Part shown: in pieces, positions 32,332-42,980 of the stretch
Numbering within the stretch: the first letter of the stretch is position 1
How the letters are laid out: each line of letters opens with the position of its first letter
Source: Guyanagaster necrorhizus
Lineage: Eukaryota; Basidiomycota; Agaricomycetes; Agaricales; Physalacriaceae
DNA: 64,000 bases
NCBI RefSeq assembly: GCF_019112545.1
Contig: NW_025064895.1
Coordinates: 860,049 to 924,048 of the forward strand
Reading direction: 5' to 3'
Notes under the pieces: model-generated
The model's input: the letters and a program-made list of their open reading frames with translations, nothing else
Database searches by the model: none
What the model was told of the DNA's origin: nothing
Made by a program: the position numbers and the translations under genes

Positions 32332-33456
32332 TCAAACAAAGCCTGAGCCTCCTCCTCTGCCCCTCACAATAATGCCTGGTCCACCTCTTGGTACAGCGTG
32401 GACCGGTACGGCACCTCGAGCGCGTGCACGAGGAACGAAGCCACGATTAATTCCTCTAGGGAAGCCTCGGTGTCGACTTGCAGGTCCGCTAGTCGTTAAG
32501 TCGACATCCATATTAGCCCCATCTTCTTGCCCACCACCAGGCGCGTAACGTGCCATTGCGCGTTTTCCCCTCCTGCCGCCTCTACCTCGGATTCGGGTCT
32601 GGCCGTCGGTCAAGTCTGAGCCGGCACTCTGCGTATGAAGGAGCCCCCCTCCTTTTCCACCGCGACCGAACCGTATCGAGTTCGGCACCAGAGAAAGAGA
32701 AGTCATCGAATCTGCTAGCGCGTCCAGATCTTCGCTTTTCTCCTCCGCATGTAAATCTTGGTTAGGCTCCTCAGTTTCATTCTCTTCGGCAGTTCCAGCA
32801 TCTGATTCGGCGTCGTCGTCGTCGTCCTCACCATCTCCCTCTCTTTTCTTCCATTCGCCGCGTATCATACTCGCGCCTTCACCCCATTTCTTCAACAAAC
32901 CTCCGACACCCTTATTGGTGACAGCAAAGAAATATTCTTTTGGATAGCCATGCGCGTTTATTAGATGTAGTCGTCGTGCTTTGGGTGTCAGAAATAGCTT
33001 GGGACACGTCGTGAGGTGGCAAGCAAACTAAAGTATTTAGTTAAACGGCAGAAAATGGGGTCTCTAGACTTGACGCTTACAATCTTATCTCCCCGATCTT
33101 TACGAATAGCTGCTAATGGGTCATGGCATTCTGTTTGGTGCTGTACCAGGGGTCAATGGACAGCACTAATCGGTTGTGCCACTGCAACTCACCAGTTCGA
33201 GGAGCCTTGCCTCGGGAAACACGCAGGAACAGGCTTTCTCTTCACATACATGTGCATGGTACGTCGCGTAATGAGTCTCCAGGTCTTTCGAATTAGCGAT
33301 AGAGGTAGGATTATGATTACATGTCGGCGGCAGCGTGCAGAGTAGCGGATGACTAGCACCGGCAGTATGCAAAGCTTTGGGCGCCGGCTCTGGCTCTGGC
33401 GACGACGAGGGCGACACAGTCGGCGAAACTGACGTTCTGGGCCTTTTCAAGGACAT
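32332..33456 (-). CDS. C2H2 zinc finger protein, ZNF511 family, with RGG-rich tail
   Basis: Three exons, joined in frame by eye, begin MSLKRPRTSVSPTVSPSSSP. Three Cys/His units follow: CNHNP..THYATYHAHVC, then CSCVFPEARLLELHQTECHDPL, then CHLTTCPKLFLTPKARRLHLINAHGYPKEYFF. The second and third, with the linker AAIRKDRGDKIF, match the conserved core of ZNF511. An acidic region (about 200-250) precedes a tail rich in RG/RGG (RGRGGRRGKR, RGFPRGINRGF, VRGRGGGSGFV), suggesting RNA binding or arginine methylation. The molecular role of this family is poorly defined. Its ATG is only 75 bp from that of the divergent KHDC4-type gene. Confidence 0.8.
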
Positions 33457-33531
33457 AGCAGCGCACTTTCAACAGAGTCCTGAGAGTGTGTGACAGCGTG
33501 ACCGAGCGCTCTTTTATCCTTTCCGACGACC
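33457..33531. promoter_or_regulatory. Very short divergent promoter
   Basis: Just 75 bp separate the start codons of the zinc finger gene and the KH-domain gene, so both must share one nucleosome-free core region and have short 5' leaders. Confidence 0.5.
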
Positions 33532-35121
33532 ATGTCCTCTAAACGAAAATGGGATCAGCCGGGACCAGCAGCTGCTGAAGGAGGCGGTCTTGATGAGACA
33601 AAGACAGCAGTTGACGCGGCTGCCGCAGCTGCTGCCATCGCTGCCAAAATTGCTGCCCAGTTTGCAGAGGGTCTTGCCAAGGACGCCCATGAAGCCGATT
33701 ACACGAAAGATATTGACATTAACGATGTCAGGAATAGGTATATGTTGACGAAGGGATCTACCCAGCAGGAGGTGCGCGTTGTATCTTCTACTTTCCTTGT
33801 GCATAGGCTCATGCAGATATAGATACACGAAGCGACAGGCGCATCCGTCAGCACAAAGGGCACCTGGTATCCTGACAGAAGTAAAGCAACTGAAAAAGAT
33901 CCTCCGCTGTATCTTCATGTCATGGCATCATCTCCGGAAATATTACAACAGGCGATCGACCACATCAATCAGCTCATCGCCATCGATCTTGGGTCTCTTG
34001 TCGAGGATAAGAAGGACCGTCTGCGAGAGAAGGTAGGCTTGTCCACCATATGCTTCCTCTATCATATATCTTACGTGGAATTCTAGCGAAAATGGCCAGA
34101 AGAAAAACTACCTGTTGGTCTAGAGTCTATCCGGAATTTCCACATTCGTGCAAAGGTTGTGGGTCCTCAGGTGTGTATAGTTAGTTATCTTGTTCAGATC
34201 GATATTGTCTCATTCTGTTTTCAAGGGCCAATTCGTCAAATACATACAACAGGAAACCGGTACTCGTGTCCAGGTCAAGGGAATTGGGTCTGCTTTCCTT
34301 GAACCAGAGACAGGCCGAGAAAGCGATGAGCCTCTTTACATTCATATAACGTATGCCGCACTGTCTAAATCATCCATTCTTCGTCTAACATGTATGAAAA
34401 TCAGCGGCCCCGAGGAAGGTCAGGTCGCAAGAGCCAAAGTGCTAACCGAAGACTTACTTCTAGTCGTCCGAGCTGAACACGCAAAGATGGCGGCTATTGT
34501 GCAACAACAACAAATGGAACTGCACCAAGCCCAAATGCAATATGCTGCCTACAGCACAATGGCGGTAGGTGTTGGCTTTATATTGTTTTGGGCTGATACT
34601 TTGGGTATCTTCTTCTTGTGTGCCTTTTTTGTTTTTTGTACACTTGCTTACCTCTAGCATGGGATTTGTTGGCGGCGTATCGTGAAGTATGAACAAACTG
34701 ACCTTTGCGTCTAGGGTTACGGTCAACAACCTCCGCCTCCCCCCAACGGTGCACCCCCACCACCTCCCGGTGATCAACCACCTCCGCCGCCTGGTGCTGC
34801 GCCAGATGGCCAACCTCCAGCTCCTGGTACGGATCCTTCCAGTGCCGAGGCATATGCACAATATTGGTCAGTCATATTCTTCGTCCTCTTCTTTCATCCA
34901 CACTGATGCAAAGTCTCTCCAGGGCCGCATATGGTTACGATGTCAACTCACCACAATTTAAGGAATGGGCGGCTGGTCAACAACAGCAGATGTACAGTCA
35001 ATATTACGCTGGCGATGCTCAAGGCCACAACACAGCTAACCCGTCTGCTGGCGCTGCTGCTGCTCCTTCCGCCCCTGCTCCTCAAGAGCCTGCTCCACCA
35101 CCGCCACCGCCGCCTCAGTAA
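33532..35121 (+). CDS. KH-domain RNA-binding protein, KHDC4 (BLOM7)-like
   Basis: Begins SSKRKWDQPGPAA, with an Ala-rich helix (AAAAAAIAAKIAAQF). The first KH-like unit is INDVRNRYMLTKGSTQQE..IHEATGASVSTKGTWYPD..PLYLHVMA. The second is KLPVGLESIRNFHIRAKVVGPQGQFVKYIQQETGTRVQVKG, GSAFLEP, GRESDEPLYIHI, with AEHAKMAAIVQQQQ after it. The C-terminus is Pro/Gln-rich (QQPPPPPNGAPPPPP) and contains AAYGYDVNSPQFKEW and QQQQMYSQYY. KHDC4 binds RNA and spliceosomal proteins and influences splice-site choice; that role is transferred from the family. Eight or so exons join in frame, and the stop falls at 35119-35121 after a polyproline run. Confidence 0.85.
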
Positions 35122-35237
35122 GATTACTTACGATCCAAGTCTTGAGTATTGTATCGCTATCTGTGCTGTCCCATCTGGTTCGTTGAAATATAAATTAGGC
35201 TCTTCCATAAATTATATCAAAAAAAATCCCTGGTATC

Positions 35238-38200
35238 CTATGAGACTGAATATGCACTAAAGGAGTGATTTGCCCGAAGCTGGGGCGAATGAGGTGGAGA
35301 ATAAGTACGGGGGAAGTAAGTAGAAGTGGAAGGAGATGAAAGAGATCCGGGCAGGTAGAGTGGGAGGGTAGGGATAAGCTCGAATACGTGCTGAGCCACA
35401 GCTCTTGAGTGACGGCCAGTAAACATGCTGTCGTTGGAGGAAACGGCATGGATGCGTGCTTCCTGGATCATGCGCTCGTCATCGACATCAGGCGTAGCGA
35501 TGTTGGCACTCGCCAAGTCTGTGCCTCGACCATCCCAGATGCAATGTATATTATGGCCTGGGAGGATCTGTACCAGCCTGCCGGTTCGGATATGTCGGAC
35601 TTCGATGAAACGTGTGTCGAAGAGTAGGATGTAAGGCCAATGAATGGCAACACGCTCCGCCGTGCCCTCCCATTCAATGGTACCGGTCGTTGGTCGGCTA
35701 GGTTCTCCATGTTTGTCGACGTAGAGACCAAATTCTGTCGAGTCGGATAAGTGACAATGAAGGACATGAATAAGTTGATCCTGACTGACCGTCATAACAT
35801 AGGAGGAATTCGAGCTCATTGCACCGGAACATTCCTAATGGTTTACACCCTTCACATCGTTTGGCCAGCGGTGCATAGCCTTCTTTTAGGGTGGGAATAG
35901 TTCTACTTTTGAAGCTGTGGAAGGTTTTACGTTCGTGAGCTTGGACATCGGTACAGATCGATAAATAGCTTACTCCATCAAATCCATGATCTCGAACCCT
36001 TTTGTGAAAAGAATAGCGATTTTTGTTCTGAGGAAAACGACATCATAGGCTTCCGAGGGAACGAAAAACTCCCGGTAGTGTCGGAACCAGTCCGATTTAG
36101 GTGTCCGAAATCCGAATCGGGATGTGATGGCGGGTGTAGACTTGACCTTTTCGTTGATTTTATCTACAACGGGTTCAACGACGTAGAAAATACTCTCAAG
36201 CTGTACATGCCAAAATAAGTGTCAGGGAAAGTAAAGTGGTATGATGAGATAAACGTACGCCTTTTCTCTTCATATAGATTACTAACGTGCGACCATGTAA
36301 CATCCCAACGCTGAAGAACGAAACATCTCTGCTTCCGTTCAACTTTTGAGGAGTCTGGGAGGCATGGCTGCTCTGCGGTGATGAAGGCACCAATGCCTCT
36401 ATGTGGTACGCGAAAAGGGACTGGTAGAAATGTCAGCTTCGTGCTCGGCGCTTTGGGCAAACACCAACTTTATCAGCCAATACCAGAAAGATGCCGAAGT
36501 CTTCTAACATGGCACATTGCGTGACCATCTTAAGATGAAGCACTCGTCGCATTGCTACAAGAGCATGAGAAAGCACAACGCAACTAAACACGCCCACATA
36601 CATCGTGAATCATGTCTGAAACCAATCCATACCCCTTCAGCACACCCGATGGCCACAAGTCCTCGTCCATCCGAAGTATCTGAAAAACAAGTGAGATCCA
36701 TCGACTTATGAGCAGGAATCTAGTCTTACTAAAGGGAACGGAGCAAGTGACCTTTCCAGTGAAGGAGTTTTCAAGATTCCATGACGGCGCTGTTTGACCT
36801 GACGCCATCGAAGGCACCAAAAATGTGTCCGAGCTCAGAGTCTCGACTTCGAAGACCTTGTTAGATTCTTGTACAACTTTGCGAAGTCCCATAGCCTCTT
36901 CCAACTTCTGCTTCCATTCCGAGCGTACTTGGGCAGACTCTGCGTAGAGTATGTAGTTTCCTCCTAGCCGACCATTGTGGTGAATGGTGCAGGGAAACAC
37001 TGATCGCGAATCCGAAGCGCTCTCGGGAGACCGAACTCCGGCGTTTGCAGTCAAAGAATCATGCCGTTCACCTCGAAGATTCCGCAGAAGACCAGTCCCA
37101 CGTTGAGCAGGCGGGTCAGTGAAATTGACAAGCGTCAACAAATCAAGAGGGATCGGCTAACTCGTGTTGTTAGTGTAGAACAACGAGAAAAACAAAGCAT
37201 TGGTTACCCGACGGTTGACATGATATTTCAGGACACCATTACGATCTTCCCTAGGCTTCGTCATAACCACTGTGATTAACAGTGTGAGTACAAGCAACAC
37301 AGCAAAATGTGATGGCGACCGTCTCACAGTAGTTGTCGAACAGAAGAACAAAGAGTTCGCTCCATCCATTCCATTCCAGTCCACCATCAGGCTGCCGAAG
37401 GAGCTTACCGGTGTGAATCAAAGATCGGTTGTCATCGAGCAAATCCATATCCTGAAAGTAATATCAGAACAAGCGCGGCGCCATGATGATGCACGTACAA
37501 TCCATTCCCCATTCTTGAATGTGATATTCGAATTATACCGCCAAAGTTCCACTTTCTGCTTGGCCGATACAACACCAGGCTCAGTATCCTTTCCGAGTGC
37601 TTTGATCACATCCAAGACCTCCGGTATCTCGCGTTTATCGTCATGGCCCGGTGGAGTCTCATCCAAAATACCCTTCAACAGAAGCTCGTATCGCAGAAGT
37701 CTAGGTATTGGACGATTGATAAAGCTCTTCATATCCAATCGGTGGGCATCAGGGTGTTTGACGCATTGCTGTTAGGAGATGTCAACCACAGGCATATGAA
37801 ACCGTTTTCACTCCTGCCCACCTCGACGAATTGCTTGAATGCTGGGTTGTTAGCCATCTCGTCGTCAATCCTATAAGCTGCGATGGGATAATTGGGGATA
37901 TACTCCAAGTATGCATCCCGGAAGTTCAGGGCGGCATCAAAAACCGCTGCAGTGATCGTTCGAATGACCGGATGTTCCTCTCGCTGAATCTCATGAAACT
38001 TTTCTACTAACCGTCGATGGTGAGCATGCAACTCAGCAAAATTGTGGAACACGTCGGTTATGAACTTCTCGAGTGCGTCTCGAGGAACGATAGACGGATC
38101 AGCAGCACGCAGTGGGCGAATGTACATCTGTCGCAGGGTAATCAATCAGTTTCAAATCGTCTCAGGACGAATCCAGGTTACCAACCACATCGATATTTTC

Positions 38201-40871
38201 TAAATCTTTGACGTATGCCATCTCACCTTTGATAAGCTCAAATATAATCCTGGACATTACGATCATCAGTGGTGCAAACCCATGATGACAGCCTATAAAC
38301 GCACGACTGCCGCTTGCATTCGTCTTTGGTCAAGCTCTGTCGGAGCTCATTCGAGACGAGATCATGCCATTCCCACTTGCCGGGAGCACCTCTACCCATC
38401 GCAGACTGGAATGTGCGCAGCTGTGCAACCGACTGCAGATTTTTGATGGCACCTATGGCCTCCAGTAAGAAATCACCATCGGGATTGCCGTGCGCGGTCT
38501 CGTTGTAAACGGCCTCCAACAAAACTGGATATTTTTGCAAATGTTCTGAAGGACGATTGAGGAGGAGTTTCAAATCCAGACGCATAGACTCTCCAGATCG
38601 AACAGTATCACGAGCGCATTGCTGAGGGAGTAATCAGAATAAATGAGAAGGATAACAACTCAACCAACGGGAGATCTCACCTCGATGAAAAGTCGAAATT
38701 CGGAATTGTTTTCCATCTCCTCTTTCAGCCTTTTCTCGGCTAGAGGATGGTGTCCGATATAGACAGGGTACGCCCACCGAAACTCGGTGGCAGCATCCAG
38801 AAAGACATCCCCGATGCGCTGTATGACCGGGGACTGTTCACGCTGCCGTACATACATGACCTCTAGAAGTCTGCGATTGCATTCCCGAAGATCTAAGATG
38901 TTGCCAAAGACTTCGTCAATGAAGTCGTCCAACTCTGAGGAGGGGATGACGGCAGGACTAGCATTACGCAAAGGTCGAATGAAGACGGATTCGACAAGAT
39001 TCAAGTCCTGAATATATTGCTCTTCCTTATCAATGAGTTTGTGGATTATGCTTCCGAAAAAAAATTAGTTAGCAAAGACAGAATAGTATGATCCTTACGT
39101 TTGCCGGTTAATCTCGCTTTCAGGTAGTGAGACTAAGACTTCCCGTGGTACTGTGTTGATCCATTCCTGCCTGCCTACCGCTGTAGTAGTTTCGGGTCCA
39201 GTGGAGGGGCCGACTACCGAATCGCCCTAAAGAATGCAGTTAAGCAACTTACACGGAAAAGACTAAATATCGCCTGACCTTGCGTGGACATCGAGGAGAA
39301 TAACATACCGATCCTTCGTCGCATCCCGGAGAATAGCACTTTGTCAGAACAGTGACGACTCCTGTAGGAAGTTCTGCCCTCTCTGGAGGTTCATCCGATG
39401 CTCCAGGAAGATCATCCAGAAACATATACACGTCCTCCACGCCATCCTGCAGCACCTGACCTCCCCACTCAACTTCATAGAAAAATAGTTGGCTTTGCAG
39501 ACTTCGAGCAACTTGAAGCGCGGCCCGCCGATCGCTCGTTGAAAAGCCATGGTTTATTGCCAACTCTCGTTGTATTTGAGATTGTATCGTAGACTGAGAT
39601 TGGGCTTAGATGACATGGAAAACGCAGAGCCCGATAACACATACCACAATATCTTTTCCGGTGAATGCGCGCGGATAAGGGATACTTCCCTTTACGTGAG
39701 TCCCTCGGGGTACTTTGTCACGCAGCTGGACAGAAATATGAGATAAGAGGGAGAAGTTCACGAAAAGGTTCTCGTCCTCTTCGTCATCCTCCCAGTACTG
39801 ATCCTCTTCCTCTTCTTCTGCCTGCAGCTCGATATGTGACGTCTTGTCCTCCTCATACGTCGAAATCACTTGGAGCAGGTCGGTGGGTCTCCGACTGAAA
39901 GTGCTCGGTCCTGCAACGTTTGCGTTTGACCCACTAAACGCGAAATAATGATCAGACTCGGCAGGGGATCCTGTTGAATCACCTCGAGCAAGGGCGGTGT
40001 CTGCGAGTACGGCAGGGGAGTGGGAACTCAGGTAACCTGACGACCCAGATACAGAGCTATCTACATATCCATCATCTGCGATATAAATGAGCTCTGAGTT
40101 TTGAAGTCGGGACAAGTGAACTGACAGGAAGATGGTGCACCATGAGGAAGCCAAGGCTCTGGCGGACTTGTCGAATACGTACTGCCTTGCTTAAATCCGG
40201 CCGCGGAAAACTGAGAAGTTGGAGAGCTATATACTGGTGTGTCTTCATGGTCACGAACGTTGGCAGTTGGAGACTCGACATAGACATGAGCTGGGACCGA
40301 CTGGGACCCTGGAGCCACCGGCCTTATGGAACCCTGTGGATTAGTCATAGCACCAGAGATGTGTGTGCCATTGGAAGATGGTAGATAGTCTGCAATGGGC
40401 CCATCGAAGTGGAACGAAGGTGCAAGGGAGGGAGAGTCGGAAATACGAATAGAGGATCCTGGCGGTGGTGGTAGATGCCGGCTCGTCGAATCTGCTGGCA
40501 ACACATAACCATCAAAGCTGGTCTGTCGAATACCACGATCTTGCGAAATGGGCGAAGTTGTGGTAGAAGAGCCAGGAGTTGGAGGTAATGGCCGGACTCT
40601 TGCAGGCGGCCTCGCTGCCACCGTCTTCGATGGCGATGACGCCGGCGATGAGTCTTGTGGATCATCTGAATAATGCATGGTCAAGAAGATATCCACATGG
40701 ACTGAAAATATACGCACTATTCAGAGACCGTCTGCTCCCATTTACTCTATTGCCATTAACATCTGATTTCGCACTTGTACTGGGTGAATATCCTTCCCAT
40801 ACCCTGTCAAAAAGCGCGTTGAAATCTTCGTCGTTAGGATCAGAAAGGTTATCGTCGGAAAGTCGGGTCAT
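35238..40871 (-). CDS. ROM2: Rho1 guanine nucleotide exchange factor (ROM2 type) with two tandem DH domains
   Basis: Large minus-strand gene, roughly 1,500-1,600 residues. Order: disordered Ser/Pro-rich N-terminus (MTRLSDDNLSDPNDEDF..); DEP domain (FTGKDIV, LAINHGFSTSDRRAALQVAR, VEDVYMFLDD); DH1 (INRQTIIHKLIDKEEQYIQDL, VFIRPLRNASPAVIP, LLLNRPSEHLQKYPVLLE); DH2 (IIFELIKGEMAYVKDLENID, MYIRPLRAADPSIVP, FINRPIPRLLRYELLLKGI); PH domain (IHTGKLLRQPDG, ELFVLLFDNY, PIPLDLLTLVNF); CNH domain (VPFRVPHRGIGAF, EALVPSSPQ, CFVLQRWDVTWSHV, down to HSFSAYSVS). Fungal Rom2 proteins activate Rho1 at the plasma membrane for cell-wall synthesis. The usual architecture has one DH. The repeated unit here runs from a W(x)n..RQ linker through the whole DH fold, with no stop or promoter between. 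The start at 40871 is the first ATG in the exon. Confidence 0.85.
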
Positions 40872-41227
40872 TACTATGCGTGGGATAGCTGCCTGTGAAA
40901 TTTGGATTATTTAGAAAGGCTTGCTTGCGTGACTGGAACCCTCTTCACTGCAGTGTACAAGAGGAGTATAACAATGGGTTCCTGACCTAGTGGAGAGCGA
41001 CGAAGGCAGCGATGCGGCGCAACGATGAAGATGGTAACGAGAAGAGAGTGAGACCGGCAGATATGGGAGGATCTCTACTAAAGAAGGAAGTCGCCCTTGG
41101 ACACCGACTTGGACGTCCTTATCATCCTTCGCTACCTGCAAGACAAAAGGTGAACGTCGCCAGCCATCCATCTGATGATAGAACGACGTGAACGTAAAAA
41201 CGAAAAATTCCAATCGTAGAGCCGTCA

Positions 41228-42905
41228 ATGGAGGATCAGGCAAATTTGAATGATGGACGCAGCAATCTGAAGTGCACTTCTTCTGTACACGACGTGGCGG
41301 AGGAAAAACCTCCGTTCGGCTCCAGGTACGCCGTCGTTATTCCTGACAATGAAGACGCTCAGACTTTAGACAGGTTCTTGACAGACGATGCCGAGGTCTG
41401 GACTCAGAATGCTTGGGACCATGTCCCTCCTCCCGACGACCAGGACGAAATCATCGCCGCATCGTTAACGAAACAACGTTCTGCTCCAGTTCCAGAGGAT
41501 GATAAGCGCAAGTATCATGACAAGCCTGCAAAATTCTGGTATGTTTTTCAATTCTTTTCCATTCAAACCATCAGTCGACATGATTAGGGATAATTTTTAC
41601 AAGGCCAATTCGAGCAATTTCTTCCGCGATAGAAAGTGGTGCGAGACTTACTCTACCATGTTTCGCTAGGTTGACCATTCCCACAGGCTACATAATGAAT
41701 TTCCTGAGCTAGTGGAAGCTACGCTGGCAAAGGTAATCTTTGCTTTTTCTAGTATTTGCTCAACCTTACCTGAGAGGATGAAGGCTGGCACTAAGACTAT
41801 CGTCGAGATTGGATGTGGTGCTGGAAACTCTGTATTCCCCCTCTTAGCCTCGAATCAAAATCCCGACCTTTCAATTTTTGCCTTTGACTATGCTCACCAT
41901 GCCGTCAAACTTGTGCAGGTAAATTTACCGCTGTTTTCCCTAGCGATGATATTTTAAGTCGCCGGATTCTAGTCAAATCCTCTATACGAATCACCTCCCA
42001 TGGGCTCCATAACAGCGGCGCCCTGGGATCTATCCTCTGACAAACTTCCCAAAGTAGAACCTGGGAGCGTGGATATTGTAATAATGGTCTTCGTTCTCAG
42101 CGCTCTACATCCGGATGAATGGCATAACGCTCTAAAAAACATGCATACGGTACGTTTACCGTTTTCAGTTCAGGGAAGGACGGCTGACTAGGCCTAAAAA
42201 GTACTGAGTAAACGGCAAGTTTATAGTTAGTATACTAACGGATTCTCCGACTTGACTCGTCGTCAACGGCAGCGCATTATGTAAATAATGCAATTTGACC
42301 TGCTTGCATTTATTCGGTACTTTTTAGGTCGGTCGGCAGTTCACTTCCCGCCGTGCTTTATGCCGCAGCCCCAGCCTAATATTCTCTAGATGCTCAAACC
42401 CGGTGGTCTTGTCATGTTCCGCGATTACGGCCGTCACGACTTGACGCAACTGCGTTTCAAAGGTGGCCGTTTACTCGATGACAATTTTTACATTCGGGGC
42501 GATAAAACTCGCGTATACTTCTTCGAACTAGGTTGGTGACTGCGTTCATCTCTCCCCGTCTCGCTTTTGTAACATTCTCGTCAACTAGACGAATTATCTC
42601 TTTTGTTCACCGGCTCCAGGATACCAGAAAGCGAGCATAGCGTCAAGAACACTGTTGAGGATGATAATGGTCTTTCCGTCGAAACAGATGTGGATGCCCC
42701 ATCCGGCACTGAAACACCTGCAACGGCGGATGTACCTGAGGACATAAAGGCACCATCAATACACCCAAGCTTACTATCATCACACCCCTTGCCTCCCCTT
42801 TTCGCTACAGAGCAACTCGGGGTCGATAGGCGCTTAATCGTCAACCGGAAGCGCCAGATCAAGATGTACCGCGTCTGGATGCAGGGCAAGTTCCGCAGAC
42901 TTTAG
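41228..42905 (+). CDS. TRM140: tRNA N3-methylcytidine methyltransferase, TRM140/METTL2 family
   Basis: Starts [15 protein letters not shown]; the N-terminal family block is [54 protein letters not shown]-binding motif I is [15 protein letters not shown]. Further blocks are [62 protein letters not shown] and [16 protein letters not shown], and the protein ends [19 protein letters not shown]. These enzymes methylate C32 in the anticodon loop of certain tRNAs. The intron 42150-42389 is 240 nt, four times longer than its neighbours, and contains an inverted-repeat element. The C-terminal part has a Ser/Pro/Thr-rich insertion (about SIPESEHSV to ATEQLG) before the last conserved strand. Confidence 0.88.
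42193..42328. mobile_element. MITE-like inverted-repeat element in an intron
   Basis: Left arm CCTAAAAAGTACTGAGTAAA (42193-42212) is matched by right arm TTTATTCGGTACTTTTTAGG (42309-42328) with two mismatches. Imperfect complementarity continues about 10 bp outward on both sides. The 136-bp element is AT-rich inside, with an internal palindrome GCATTAT/ATAATGC. Size and arms fit a miniature inverted-repeat transposable element; no clear target-site duplication was seen. Confidence 0.6.
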
Positions 42906-42980
42906 CGGAACTCCTCAATATCTTTCTTCATTACTTATGTAAAGAAAGTACTCAGTAATCCATAATACGTGGTTTTAATC

